This document shows, piece by piece, positions 18,056-26,491 of a stretch of DNA of 37,266 bases. Below the pieces are notes generated by a model. It worked only from the letters and a program-made list of their open reading frames with translations, ran no database searches and had not been told where the DNA came from. The number at the start of each line of letters is the position of its first letter. Position 1 is the first letter of the stretch. Location: positions 1 through 37,266 of the forward strand of contig WRFI01000003.1 in assembly GCA_009778875.1 (NCBI GenBank), written 5' to 3'. Origin of the DNA: Propionibacteriaceae bacterium. GTDB taxonomy: Bacteria; Actinomycetota; Actinomycetes; Propionibacteriales; Propionibacteriaceae. The translations under genes and the position numbers were made by a program.

Positions 18056-18306
18056 TGACGCGGCGAGCTCCAGCCGGCCCGAGCGCACAGGCACCGTACT
18101 CGACGCACGATCAAGTGGCCACCAGGCCTGGGCACGCGTCTGCGCCGTCGCCAGCTCGAACCGGCGTTCCGCCCGCCATGTCAACCGGCGGAGTGAAATG
18201 TGAGCGCCCTACTGGAACATGTGGATGCAGTCCTCGCAGACTGCCGACCCTTGGGAGTGATCGCTCGCCTGCATCTGGGCGATCATGGCGTCCCCCATCG
18301 CTGGGG
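18056..18306. other. Remainder of convergent intergenic region with a possible small ORF on the minus strand
   Basis: The 336 bp between the HAD stop (17970) and the membrane-protein stop (18307) hold the hairpin and repeat R2 on the left. To the right, minus-strand positions 18298 to 18209 form a 29-codon frame (MGDAMIAQMQ start, ending CEDCIHMFQ) whose third codon positions are mostly G or C, as in real genes here. It could be a small protein, or a C-terminal piece of the neighbouring gene separated by a frameshift. Nothing was recognised between 18056 and 18208. Confidence 0.35.
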
Positions 18307-19101
18307 TCACCGGGCCGGCGACCACGGCTGGACTGGATACGGCCCGGGCGCGTACCCGGGGTATGGCAAGACGGGTTTCGGTGCACGAAGCTTGCCGAAG
18401 GCCAGCGCGAACAGCGTGGCCGCCAGCCAGGCCAGTACCGTGAAGGAAGAGCTGAACTCCGACCCGAAAACCGCGGCAGACAGCCTGTGGGACAGCTCCG
18501 CGATGACGTCCACCAGCAAGACAACCCAGATGACCGCGATGAGGACCATGTCGATGATGGCGAACACCCGGCCCGCTATGTTCAGCACCTTGAACAGGCG
18601 GATCAGGGTGACAAACAGCACCACGAAGCCGATCAGCAAGATGATGGTCGGCAGGGAATACACGAAGAATCTGAGCATGCTCAGTCTTCCGCCGGCCGCC
18701 GTGACATAAAGCGGCCTGAAGAAGATGGCGCTGCACAACAGATAAACGGCGTAGACGGCCAGCCACAGGTTGGCGTAAGCGCTGAAAGAATCGCGCAGCT
18801 TTTTCATTGTGACAAGGAAGGCCACGGACAGCACGGCAACCGTTATGGCCGTGCACGCGAACAGCGTCTGTGCCATGGCTGTTGACGACATGTGATTGGG
18901 GCCTCCCATGTGAGGCATCAGCAGGCGTTTGATCCAGTTCATCCCGCTTTGCATATACATGCCCAGGGCGTAACTGAAGACCGCCGCCAATAAGGCGCCG
19001 ATGGCCGCCACCAGCGCGGGCACGGTCGGCCTGCTGGGTGCCGCGGGATAGCTAGTTTGAGGCGCAATCGGGGTTTGTTGGGTTGGTGCCGTGCTCATCA
19101 T
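18307..19101 (-). CDS. Six-helix integral membrane protein of unknown function
   Basis: 264 residues; I do not recognise the family. A Pro/Thr/Gln-rich N-terminus (MMSTAPTQQTPIAPQTSYPA) precedes six predicted helices at about 28-51, 76-100, 111-130, 144-172, 177-205 and 221-240, and a short C-terminal tail has PYPGYAPGPYPVQPW. Both termini should be cytoplasmic. Two ATGs overlap at 19101 and 19098; AGGAAGG upstream suits either. A -10-like TAGACT lies 28 bp upstream, at the edge of repeat R3. An overlapping frame continues about 100 bp past the stop with gene-like codons, so the true C-terminus may be longer if a base is missing. Downstream neighbour is the convergent HAD gene; upstream is the CoA-transferase. 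Confidence 0.75.
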   Translation of the reverse strand: MMSTAPTQQTPIAPQTSYPAAPSRPTVPALVAAIGALLAAVFSYALGMYMQSGMNWIKRLLMPHMGGPNHMSSTAMAQTLFACTAITVAVLSVAFLVTMKKLRDSFSAYANLWLAVYAVYLLCSAIFFRPLYVTAAGGRLSMLRFFVYSLPTIILLIGFVVLFVTLIRLFKVLNIAGRVFAIIDMVLIAVIWVVLLVDVIAELSHRLSAAVFGSEFSSSFTVLAWLAATLFALAFGKLRAPKPVLPYPGYAPGPYPVQPWSPAR

Positions 19102-19129
19102 TGAGCCTTCCTGTCGAGAGTTGGCTGTG

Positions 19130-19135
19130 AGTCTA
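19130..19135 (-). promoter_or_regulatory. Candidate -10 box of the six-helix membrane protein gene
   Basis: Minus-strand TAGACT, 28 bp before the ATG at 19101. The place for a -35 falls inside repeat R3 (19140-19184), so insertion of the repeat would have rebuilt the upstream half of this promoter. Assigned by pattern only. Confidence 0.35.
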
Positions 19136-19139
19136 CAGG

Positions 19140-19184
19140 ACCACCCCGTCGGCTCCGCCGCCACCCCTCCGCAGAGGGGAATTC
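19140..19184 (+). repeat. Dispersed two-hairpin repeat, copy R3 (variant stem)
   Basis: ACCACCCCGTC, then the shorter first hairpin CGGC-TCC-GCCG, then a CCCCTCCGCAGAGGGG-type hairpin and AATTC. Both arms of hairpin 1 differ from R1/R2/R4b yet still pair. The right end overlaps the stop codon of the CoA-transferase (19183-19185). Confidence 0.85.
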
Positions 19185-20697
19185 AGGGGTGCATGGAACC
19201 GGTTTCCAGGAAGCGGGTGTGGAAACTTAGCGCCGTGGCCAGATCGTGCGGGGTCTGCAGGCCTTTGGTGACGCGCAGAGCCCGCTCGAAATACTCGTGC
19301 AGCAAGGGGCGATAGCTGGGGTGGGCGCAGTTGTCGATGATTTTTGCCACCCGCTGGCGGGGCGCCAGGCCGCGCAGGTCGGCCAGGCCCTGCTCTGTGA
19401 TGATGACGTGCACGTCGTGCTCCGTGTGGTCGTGGTGGCTGACCATCGGGACGATCGCCGAGATGGCCCCGTCTTTGGCGGTCGAGGGCGAGACGAAGCA
19501 CGAGATATGGGCGTTGCGCGTGAAGTCCCCCGACCCGCCGATGCCGTTTTGCATCCGGGTGCCGGCGACGTGGGTGGAATTGACGTTGCCGTAAATGTCG
19601 GCCTCGATCATGCCGTTGCAGCTGATGCAGCCCAGCCGGCGGATGACCTCCGCGCTGTTGGAAACGTCCTGCGGCCGCAACACCACGCGCCCGCGATACT
19701 CGTGCGCCCGCTGGTTCAGCCGCGCCGCGTACTCGGGGCTAAAAGAGAACGCCGTGGCGGAGGCGACGTCGACGATCCCGGCGTCCAGCAGATCGATCAG
19801 CCCGTCCTGGATCACCTCGGTGAAGCTGTTCAGCCCGGCGAGCCCCGAACCAAGCAGCCCGACGAGCACCGCGTTGGCGATGTTGCCGACCCCCGATTGC
19901 AGGGGAAGCAGGTTGGCGGGCAGACGTCCCGCCTTCACCTCGGCACCCAAGAAGTCGAGCAGATGCCCGGCAATCGCGGCCGAGTCGGCGTCCGGCGGCT
20001 TGAACGGCGCGTTGCGGTCGTGATGGTCGGTAAGCACGACGGCCGCCACCTTGGACGGATCGACCCGCAGCGTTGGCTGCCCGATGATATCGCCGGGGTG
20101 TACCAGCGGTATCGGCTCTCGATTGGGTGGTGCGGCCTCGGTGCCGTAGTATACGTCGTGCAGGCCGAAAAGCTCCGGCGACTGCCACTGGTTCACCTCG
20201 ATGATGACGCGGCTGGCGTGCTCCAAATAGGTGCGGTTCAGCCCCAGGGACGTGGACGGGACGAGCTCGCCGTCGGCGGTGATGGCCGTCGCCTCGACAA
20301 TCGCCCAATCGAGAGGCCCGAAGAACCTCTGCACCACCTGGTGGTGGAAATGCGACAGGTGGACATCGGCGTAGCCGCTGGTGCCGTCGTTGATCTTGGC
20401 CCGCATCGCCGGATCGGACTGGTAGGGGGCGCGCAGCGACACTCCGTCGGCCGCCGCCAGCACTCCGTCGCAATCCGGGGCGGTTGACGCGCCGGTGAAC
20501 ATCTTGACGCTGAACTGTTCGCCCCGCTCATGGGCCGCGCCGATTCGAGCGGCCAGTGCCGCGGGCAGGGCCTTCGGGTAGCCCGAACCGGTGAAACCAG
20601 ACATGCCGATGGCGTCCCCGTCCCTGATGAGCGAGGCCGCCTGGTCGGCGCTCGTCACCAGCGACGACAGGTGCGGGTTCGCGATGCGTCCGGTCAT
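19183..20697 (-). CDS. Succinyl-CoA:acetate/propionate CoA-transferase family (acetyl-CoA hydrolase/transferase class I)
   Basis: 504-residue cytoplasmic enzyme that moves CoA between succinyl-CoA and short carboxylates. The likely catalytic glutamate is E294 in NSFTEVIQDG, the position described for the acetic-acid-bacterial succinyl-CoA:acetate transferase AarC. SGVGNIANAV (about 268-277) supplies the oxyanion-type glycine loop, and GMIEADIYGNVNSTHV with GIGGSGDFTRNA (385-396) is the family's C-terminal signature. Length agrees with the 500-residue Cat1/AarC/ScpC group rather than two-subunit transferases. In propionibacteria such an enzyme closes the methylmalonyl-CoA cycle; that role is inferred. 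The ATG at 20697 overlaps the antiporter stop (ATGA). Its stop codon lies inside the end of repeat R3. Confidence 0.9.
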   Translation of the reverse strand: MTGRIANPHLSSLVTSADQAASLIRDGDAIGMSGFTGSGYPKALPAALAARIGAAHERGEQFSVKMFTGASTAPDCDGVLAAADGVSLRAPYQSDPAMRAKINDGTSGYADVHLSHFHHQVVQRFFGPLDWAIVEATAITADGELVPSTSLGLNRTYLEHASRVIIEVNQWQSPELFGLHDVYYGTEAAPPNREPIPLVHPGDIIGQPTLRVDPSKVAAVVLTDHHDRNAPFKPPDADSAAIAGHLLDFLGAEVKAGRLPANLLPLQSGVGNIANAVLVGLLGSGLAGLNSFTEVIQDGLIDLLDAGIVDVASATAFSFSPEYAARLNQRAHEYRGRVVLRPQDVSNSAEVIRRLGCISCNGMIEADIYGNVNSTHVAGTRMQNGIGGSGDFTRNAHISCFVSPSTAKDGAISAIVPMVSHHDHTEHDVHVIITEQGLADLRGLAPRQRVAKIIDNCAHPSYRPLLHEYFERALRVTKGLQTPHDLATALSFHTRFLETGSMHP

Positions 20698-22217
20698 TTG
20701 GCTTCTCCTGACGTCGGGGTGTCGGACGGTTTGAGGTTGCCCAGCCAGCGGGCCAGCCGGCCGCCGCGCCCCAGTTCGGCCAGGCGAGCCTCGACCCCCT
20801 CGCGGAGCTCCGCCGGCGTCACCACCAGCAGATCATCGCCGGCCCGCAGCTTGCTGTGACCGTGCGGCGCGAACGACTCGTCCCCCCGCATGACAAGGGC
20901 GATGACGACGTGCGGCGGCAACCGCAGCTCGCGCACGGCCAGGCCGGCCAGCTTGGAGCCCTGCGGCACCGAGACCTTCAACAGATCGGCCCGGCGCTCC
21001 TCCAAGGGGGCCACCTCGATGTCCAGGTCGAAGGGCGCCCAGGGGTCGATCAGGCCGAGCCGCTTCGCCACCCACGGCAGGGTTGGCGCCTGAATGGCCG
21101 TGAAGACGATGACGAACACGAAGACGATGCCGAACAGCAGGTGCGAGTCGGTGATACCCATGGCCAGCGGCACGGTCGCCAAGATGATCGGGACAGCGCC
21201 GCGCAGCCCCGCCCACGACAGAAACACCTGCTCACGCCACGGCACTTTGAACCAGACAGACGACACCCAAACGGTGATCGGGCGGGCCACCAGCGTCAAG
21301 AACAACCCGGCGACAACCGCCAAAAACAGGCTCTGCCAGGTGATGTGCTCGTGAACCGCCAGCAGGCCGAGCATGACGAACAAGCCGATCTGGGCGATCC
21401 AGCCCACTCCCTCGGCGAACGACCGGGTGGCGTGCCGGTGGGGCAGGTCGGCGTTGCCGAGCACCACCGCGCAGATGTAGACGGCCGCGAAGCCAGACAG
21501 GTGGATGACCGAGCCCAGACCGTAGGCCACCACAGCCCAGGCCAAAGTGGCGATCGGGTAGAGGCCGCTGGACGGCAGGGCGACGCGGCGCAGCAGACCG
21601 CGCCCGACCAGGCCGACGACCAATCCGAGCACCAGGCCACCGACCAACTCCAAGACGATCATGCCCGCCAATCCCCACGGCCCGCCCTCGGGCGGCGTGC
21701 CCATGACGTATTGGGTGGCCGCCACCACCAACAGGACGGTCGGCGCGTCGTTCAGGCCCGACTCGCCCTCCAGGGCGGCCATCACCCTGTGCGGCAGTGA
21801 CAGCCCGCGCAGCACCGAGAAGACGGCCGCCGCGTCGGTCGGTGCCGTGATGGCCCCCAGCAGAACCGCCACCCCGACGGGCAGACGCAGCACGTAGTAG
21901 CCGAACACGGCAACCAAGGCGATGGACACCAGAACCCCGAGCGTCGCCAGCACGGCGGCCAGGCCGATGTGGCTGCGAATGTCGCTCCACTTCGTTGTCA
22001 GGCCGCCTTCGGCCAGGATCAGCGCCAGCGCGATGAACCCCAGATCGTGCGCCATCTTGACGTTCTCAAAGTCGATGTTGACACCCAGCAACATTCCCAG
22101 CCCAAGGAAAAGCAGCAGGGCTGGCATGCCAATGCGGGCACCGAAGCGGGCCGTCACCACGGCGATCAGCACGATGACGGCACCGGCCAAAAAGAGGGTG
22201 TCGAGGCTCAATGACAT
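20694..22217 (-). CDS. CPA1-type potassium(or sodium)/proton antiporter with RCK_C domain (NhaP2-like)
   Basis: 507-residue inner-membrane antiporter. About 12 helices cover residues 7-390, with the CPA1 signatures LGAITAPTDAAAVFSVLRG (120-138) and EGESGLNDAPTVLL (150-163), whose N-D pair takes part in ion exchange. A soluble C-terminal part (about 410-490) contains GSKLAGLAVRELRLPPHVVIALVMRGDE and LRAGDDLLVVTP, the pattern of a TrkA-C/RCK_C regulatory domain. This architecture matches NhaP2/CvrA, K+/H+ antiporters; the cation cannot be fixed from sequence. The next gene downstream starts within its stop codon, so the antiporter and CoA-transferase are probably co-translated, perhaps tying acid production to pH or ion balance. 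Confidence 0.88.
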   Translation of the reverse strand: MSLSLDTLFLAGAVIVLIAVVTARFGARIGMPALLLFLGLGMLLGVNIDFENVKMAHDLGFIALALILAEGGLTTKWSDIRSHIGLAAVLATLGVLVSIALVAVFGYYVLRLPVGVAVLLGAITAPTDAAAVFSVLRGLSLPHRVMAALEGESGLNDAPTVLLVVAATQYVMGTPPEGGPWGLAGMIVLELVGGLVLGLVVGLVGRGLLRRVALPSSGLYPIATLAWAVVAYGLGSVIHLSGFAAVYICAVVLGNADLPHRHATRSFAEGVGWIAQIGLFVMLGLLAVHEHITWQSLFLAVVAGLFLTLVARPITVWVSSVWFKVPWREQVFLSWAGLRGAVPIILATVPLAMGITDSHLLFGIVFVFVIVFTAIQAPTLPWVAKRLGLIDPWAPFDLDIEVAPLEERRADLLKVSVPQGSKLAGLAVRELRLPPHVVIALVMRGDESFAPHGHSKLRAGDDLLVVTPAELREGVEARLAELGRGGRLARWLGNLKPSDTPTSGEAK

Positions 22218-22263
22218 CCGTCAATTATCCCATAGGCGGGTTGTGCGTCGGCGGAACCGGGAA

Positions 22264-22286
22264 TTCTCCTCCTAGAAGGGGAATGA
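22264..22286 (+). repeat. Half copy of the dispersed repeat between oppF and the antiporter gene
   Basis: CTCCTCC-TAGA-AGGGGAAT resembles hairpin 2 and the end of the dispersed element (CCCCTCC-AAA-GGAGGGGAAT), without hairpin 1. It lies in the 77 bp between the oppF stop (22295) and the antiporter start (22217). It may also slow transcription leaving oppF. Imperfect, so moderate confidence. Confidence 0.4.
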
Positions 22287-22294
22287 TACGGCGG

Positions 22295-23320
22295 TCAGCC
22301 TGCGAAATGGCAGGCGCTGCAATGGAACGACACGCCGTCGGGGCGATCGATCAGCTCGGGTTCCTCGTCAACGCAGACGGCCGGGACACCGTCCTTGACA
22401 TCCGTCGCGCCAAGGGCCGGCGCTTTCCAGCACCGCGTGTGGAAGCGGCAACCGCTGGGCGGGTTGGCCGGGCTGGGGACGTCGCCGGCCAGCATGATCT
22501 GCTGACGGGTGCCGCGCAGCGTCGGATCGGGCACCGGCACAGCCGACAACAGGGCCTGCGTGTACGGGTGGGTCGGGTGATCGTAGATCTGGGTCTCATC
22601 ACCCATTTCCACGATCTTGCCGAGGTACATGACGGCCACCCGGTCAGAGATGTGGCGCACCACCGCCAGGTCGTGGGCGATGAAGATGTAGGCCAGGCCA
22701 AGTTCTTTCTGAAGATGCTCCAGAAGGTTGACGACCTGGGCCTGAACGGACACGTCCAGCGCCGAGACGGGCTCGTCGCACACCAGCACTTTGGGGTTCA
22801 AGGCGATGCCGCGCGCCACGCCGATGCGCTGGCGCTGGCCGCCGGAAAACTGATGCGGATAGCGGTTGATGTGCTCTGGGCTGAGCCCCACGAGCTCGAG
22901 AAGCTCCTGCACCCTCGCCCGCCTCGACCCCTTGGGGACGGCCTCCGGGTGAATGTCGAAGGGCTCGCCGACGATGTCGCCGACCGTCTTGCGAGGGTTC
23001 AACGACGTGTAGGGATCCTGGAAGACGATCTGGATGTCGCGACGCAGGCGCCGCATGGCGGCACCGGTTTGCTGGTAGACGTCGACGCCGTCGAACAGGA
23101 CGGATCCGGCGGTCGGGTTTTCCAGGCTGACGAGCAGGCGGCCAAGCGTCGATTTGCCGCAGCCCGACTCGCCGACCACGCCGAGGGTTTCGCCGGCGTG
23201 AAGCTGGAACGACACGCCGTCGACGGCCCGCACATGGCCCGTGGTGTGCTGGATGACACCCGTCTTGATCGGGTAGTACTTGAAAAGGTCGATGGCCTCA
23301 AGGATGACTTCGCCGCTCAC
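22295..23320 (-). CDS. oppF: Oligopeptide ABC transporter ATP-binding protein (OppF/DppF type)
   Basis: 341-residue ATPase driving peptide import at the inner face of the membrane. Walker A is GESGCGKST (50-58), the ABC signature [10 protein letters not shown] is centred on 159-162, Walker B is [12 protein letters not shown] (178-189) and the H-loop is FIAHDL. The C-terminal Oligo_HPY region has [16 protein letters not shown] plus cysteines in [10 protein letters not shown]. The GTG at 23320 overlaps the oppD stop as GTGA, so it was chosen over a TTG two codons upstream. It is the last gene of the operon, reading oppA-B-C-D-F. Confidence 0.93.
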   Translation of the reverse strand: MSGEVILEAIDLFKYYPIKTGVIQHTTGHVRAVDGVSFQLHAGETLGVVGESGCGKSTLGRLLVSLENPTAGSVLFDGVDVYQQTGAAMRRLRRDIQIVFQDPYTSLNPRKTVGDIVGEPFDIHPEAVPKGSRRARVQELLELVGLSPEHINRYPHQFSGGQRQRIGVARGIALNPKVLVCDEPVSALDVSVQAQVVNLLEHLQKELGLAYIFIAHDLAVVRHISDRVAVMYLGKIVEMGDETQIYDHPTHPYTQALLSAVPVPDPTLRGTRQQIMLAGDVPSPANPPSGCRFHTRCWKAPALGATDVKDGVPAVCVDEEPELIDRPDGVSFHCSACHFAG

Positions 23321-24396
23321 AGCCAACCCCCGATCTCATCGTCGACGCCCATGTCGTCCACCCGCTCGTCGGGTACGGGCTCGTCCACCCGCCAGTCGAC
23401 CACCGCCGTGTCGGCCACCCGCCAGCAGGCCGCGAACCGCGTCCCCTTGGCGTCCAGCGACTCCAACGGCGGCGGTGTGCCTTGACGGCACTGATCGACG
23501 GCAAACCGGCAGCGCGGGTTGAAGGGGCAGCCGCTGGGCATCGCCAGCAGGTTTGGCGGCAGCCCGCCGATGGCCGGCAACACGCCGCCCAGTTTGGTGT
23601 CGAGCCGCGGCACCGATTCCAGCAGGCCGATCGTGTAGGGGTGGCGCGGCTGGCCGTAGACATCGACGACCGGGGCCGTCTCAACCAAGCGTCCGGCATA
23701 CATGACCGCAATCCGGTCCGCCACGTTTGCCACCACGCCAAGATCGTGGGTGATGAGGATCAGGCCCATGTCGTGCTCGTCCTGAAGCTCCTTCAGCAGC
23801 GCCATGATCTGGGCTTGCACGGTGACGTCGAGGGCCGTCGTCGGCTCGTCGGCGATCAGGATCCACGGGTCCAAGGCGATGGCCATGGCGATCATGATGC
23901 GCTGTCTCATGCCGCCGGAGAACTGGTGCGGGTAGGCCTTGAAGCGCTGCCTGGCGGCCGGAATGCGCACCTGTTCCATCAGCGAGATGGCGGCCTTCAT
24001 GGCGTCCGAACTGTTGGTCTTGTGGTGGATGCGGAACATTTCGGCGATCTGCCAGCCGACCGGGAAAACCGGGTTGAGGGCGCTCAAGGCGTCCTGGAAA
24101 ATCATCGAAATCTTCGGCCCGCGCATGGCCGCCCGCTGCTTGCGCGACATTTTCAGCATGTCGACGCCCTGGAAAAGCACCTCGCCGCCGGTCACAAACC
24201 CGGGCGGGCTGTCAAGGATGCCCATGATGGCCTGCGCCGTCACTGACTTCCCCGAGCCCGACTCACCCAGGATGGCCAGGGTTTCCTTCTCGTCCAGATA
24301 GAACGAGACGCCGTTGATGGCCTTGGCGATGCCGGTGCGCATGCGGAACTCGACGTGCAAGTCGCGCACATCCAGCAGGTGGTCGTAGTCAGCCAT
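23317..24396 (-). CDS. oppD: Oligopeptide ABC transporter ATP-binding protein (OppD/DppD type)
   Basis: 359-residue ATPase partner of OppF. Walker A is GESGSGKS (44-51), the signature is FSGGMRQR (159-166), Walker B is [13 protein letters not shown] (178-190) and the H-loop H217 is in LITHDLG. The Oligo_HPY region follows [15 protein letters not shown]. Cysteines C290, C296, C303 and C324 form a cluster like that reported to hold [4Fe-4S] in a mycobacterial OppD; this is suggestive only. About 30 further residues are strongly acidic ([20 protein letters not shown]), an unusual extra tail. The ATG at 24396 follows the oppC stop by 3 bp and has a GAGGTGAGG box. Confidence 0.93.
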   Translation of the reverse strand: MADYDHLLDVRDLHVEFRMRTGIAKAINGVSFYLDEKETLAILGESGSGKSVTAQAIMGILDSPPGFVTGGEVLFQGVDMLKMSRKQRAAMRGPKISMIFQDALSALNPVFPVGWQIAEMFRIHHKTNSSDAMKAAISLMEQVRIPAARQRFKAYPHQFSGGMRQRIMIAMAIALDPWILIADEPTTALDVTVQAQIMALLKELQDEHDMGLILITHDLGVVANVADRIAVMYAGRLVETAPVVDVYGQPRHPYTIGLLESVPRLDTKLGGVLPAIGGLPPNLLAMPSGCPFNPRCRFAVDQCRQGTPPPLESLDAKGTRFAACWRVADTAVVDWRVDEPVPDERVDDMGVDDEIGGWL

Positions 24397-24399
24397 GCC

Positions 24400-25428
24400 T
24401 CACCTCGCCTTCGGATCGAGCGCGTCACGAACGATATCGCCCAGCAGGATGAAGGCCAGCACGGCCAAGCACAGCGCCGCCGCCGGGAACAGCAGCATGA
24501 ACGGCGCATTGCGTATCAGGCCCAAGCCCGAGGCGTTCGAAATGTCGCGGCCCCAGGAAACCACGGTGCTCGGCAGGCCAATGCCGAGGAAGCTCAGCGC
24601 GGCCTCGGTGGTGATGTAGCCGCCCAGGTCGATGGTCGACACGACGATCAGCGGCGTCATGGCGTTGGGCACGATGTGCGACATGGCCAGCCGTCCCGGG
24701 CCGGCGCCGAGCGCCCGCGCCGCCAGCACGTACTCCTGCGGCTTAACCTGCATGACGGAGGCCCGCATGAGACGGAAAATATTCGGCCAGTTGAATAGCG
24801 CCAGAACGATGACGATCCGAGCCACCGCCTGCGGCATCCCGGCGGATGGCGGCAGCGGCATGAAGGCCATGAAGACGATGGCGCCCAGGAGCATCGGAAT
24901 GGAGAAGAAAATGTCGGCCAGGCGGGCCAGCACAGCGTCCACCCAGCCGCCCAGGTAACCGGCGAGCGTCCCCAATGAGCCGCCCAGCAGAGCCGCCAGC
25001 AGGGCGGTGAAAATGCCCACCAGGATCGACGCCCGGGCGCCGTAGATGGTCCGGGCGTAGATGTCACAGCCCTGGAAGTCGTTGCCGAAGATCGCCCCCG
25101 GCCGGGGTGGCAGCCGCGACATGTCCAGGGAGCAGGCGGTCGGATCCTTGGCGGTGAATAGTTGTGGGAAAACCGCGATCAGCAAAAACAAAAGCACCAG
25201 CGCGCCGGCCACCCAAAACATTGGGCGGTGGCGCATCTCGTCCCAGGCGTCCCGTCCCAAAGAGCGCGGTTTCTCGCCCGCGCTGCCAGCTGACGTAACG
25301 CCGCCATCCGGCGGCGGCGCCTTGGGCAGCAGAAGCGAGCGGCGCGTGATCGAAGGCATCGCCAATGGCTTCAGCCCGTCTTGGGCGCCGTCGGGAACAG
25401 AGCTCACGGGGTCGATTGGCTCACTCAT
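24400..25428 (-). CDS. oppC: Oligopeptide ABC transporter permease (OppC/DppC type)
   Basis: 342-residue inner-membrane permease. An N-terminal cytoplasmic stretch of about 75 residues precedes the first helix (MFWVAGALVLLFLLIAVF), and five more helices follow. The coupling-helix EAA region is EYVLAARALGAGPGRLAMSHIVPNAMTPLIV (about 233-263), and FLGIGLPSTVVSWGRDIS is a typical OppC motif. The ATG at 25428 overlaps the 3' end of oppB by 8 bp; GAGGATC precedes it. Confidence 0.93.
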   Translation of the reverse strand: MSEPIDPVSSVPDGAQDGLKPLAMPSITRRSLLLPKAPPPDGGVTSAGSAGEKPRSLGRDAWDEMRHRPMFWVAGALVLLFLLIAVFPQLFTAKDPTACSLDMSRLPPRPGAIFGNDFQGCDIYARTIYGARASILVGIFTALLAALLGGSLGTLAGYLGGWVDAVLARLADIFFSIPMLLGAIVFMAFMPLPPSAGMPQAVARIVIVLALFNWPNIFRLMRASVMQVKPQEYVLAARALGAGPGRLAMSHIVPNAMTPLIVVSTIDLGGYITTEAALSFLGIGLPSTVVSWGRDISNASGLGLIRNAPFMLLFPAAALCLAVLAFILLGDIVRDALDPKAR

Positions 25429-26350
25429 GGCCGATCCTCGGGTCCAGGTAGCCGTACAAGATGTCGACCACCAGAGTCATCACCATGTAGATGACCACGA
25501 TGACCAAAACCGCACCCACCAGCGTCGTCCCGTCGCGCTGGTTGATCGATCGGTAGATCAGCGAGCCGACGCCATTGATGTTGAAGATGCGCTCAGTGAT
25601 GATGGCGCCACCCATCAGAGCCCCCAACGAGGCGCCCACATAGGTGATGGAGGGTATCAGCGAATTGCGCATGGCGTGCAGGCCGATGGCCCGCGCGGGC
25701 ATCATGCCCTTGGCGTAGGCCGTGCGCACGTAGTCGGCCCGCAGGTTCTCGACCAGGTTGGTCCTGGTCAGGCGGGCGACGTAGGCGACGTAGAGGGAGC
25801 CGAGCACCACGCCCGGTAATATGAGCGACCGCCAACTTCCATTCGAGGTGACGGGAATGATGGAGTTGAGGTTGAACTTCAGGATGGCAAACTGGGACAA
25901 CCCGCCCAACACGAAAACCGGAATCGCGATGACGACGAGCGTCGACACGGTGACCAGGGCGTCGATGAACCCGCCACGCCTGATGCCGGCCACGATGCCC
26001 GCAGTGACGCCGATGATGATCTCGCAGAGCACCGCTATCAGGGCCAGCTTAAGCGTCGTTGGGTAGCGGATGGCCAGTTCGTGCACAACGGTGTTGCGGG
26101 TGTAGTTGCTGATGCCCAGATTGCCGGTGAACAGATGCCCCAGGTACACCAGATATTGGACGATGAACGGCTTGTCGAGGCCATAGAACGAGCGGAACCA
26201 ATCCACATAGTTCTGCGGGCAGGGCTTCTGCCCGCAACGCCCCGCCAGGGGATCGCCCGGCATCGTGAAGGCCAGCGTGAAAATGATGAAAGTGGCACCG
26301 AGGAAGGTGGGGATCATCATCAGCAGGCGCCGAACGATATATTTGCCCAT
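25421..26350 (-). CDS. oppB: Oligopeptide ABC transporter permease (OppB/DppB type)
   Basis: 309-residue permease with six helices. The N-terminus MGKYIVRRLLMMIPTFLGATFIIFTLAF is characteristic of OppB, and the EAA loop is DYVRTAYAKGMMPARAIGLHAMRNSLIPSITYVG. ERIFNINGVGSLIYRSINQRD is the typical late motif. The ATG at 26350 has AGGAAAGG 6 bp upstream; a TTG two codons earlier is less likely. It is separated from oppA by 141 bp that contain a strong hairpin, so expression below oppA may be reduced. Confidence 0.92.
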   Translation of the reverse strand: MGKYIVRRLLMMIPTFLGATFIIFTLAFTMPGDPLAGRCGQKPCPQNYVDWFRSFYGLDKPFIVQYLVYLGHLFTGNLGISNYTRNTVVHELAIRYPTTLKLALIAVLCEIIIGVTAGIVAGIRRGGFIDALVTVSTLVVIAIPVFVLGGLSQFAILKFNLNSIIPVTSNGSWRSLILPGVVLGSLYVAYVARLTRTNLVENLRADYVRTAYAKGMMPARAIGLHAMRNSLIPSITYVGASLGALMGGAIITERIFNINGVGSLIYRSINQRDGTTLVGAVLVIVVIYMVMTLVVDILYGYLDPRIGHE

Positions 26351-26440
26351 TCCCAACCTTTCCTCTTACCGGCTGTTCGATCGGTGAACGGTCAAAGTCT
26401 AACCTGAATCTTCAAAAGCCGTGCATTCGGCCAAAGACTT

Positions 26441-26469
26441 GGGGCGGTGATCACATGGATCACCGCCCC
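26441..26469 (-). terminator. Strong stem-loop between oppA and oppB
   Basis: GGGGCGGTGATC-ACATG-GATCACCGCCCC is a perfect 12-bp stem with a 5-nt loop, 22 bp after the oppA stop. No T-tract follows on the minus strand (AAGTCTTTGG), so partial termination or protection of the oppA mRNA 3' end is more likely than full stop. Such structures commonly raise binding-protein levels over permease levels in ABC operons. Confidence 0.75.
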
Positions 26470-26491
26470 ATAGCGTCAGATCAAATCAGTC

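Noticed and set aside
18200-18709. Plus-strand open frame of 169 codons overlapping the six-helix protein gene
   Set aside because: Antisense to a gene with six clear hydrophobic helices; composition is Ser/Thr/Met-rich shadow sequence.
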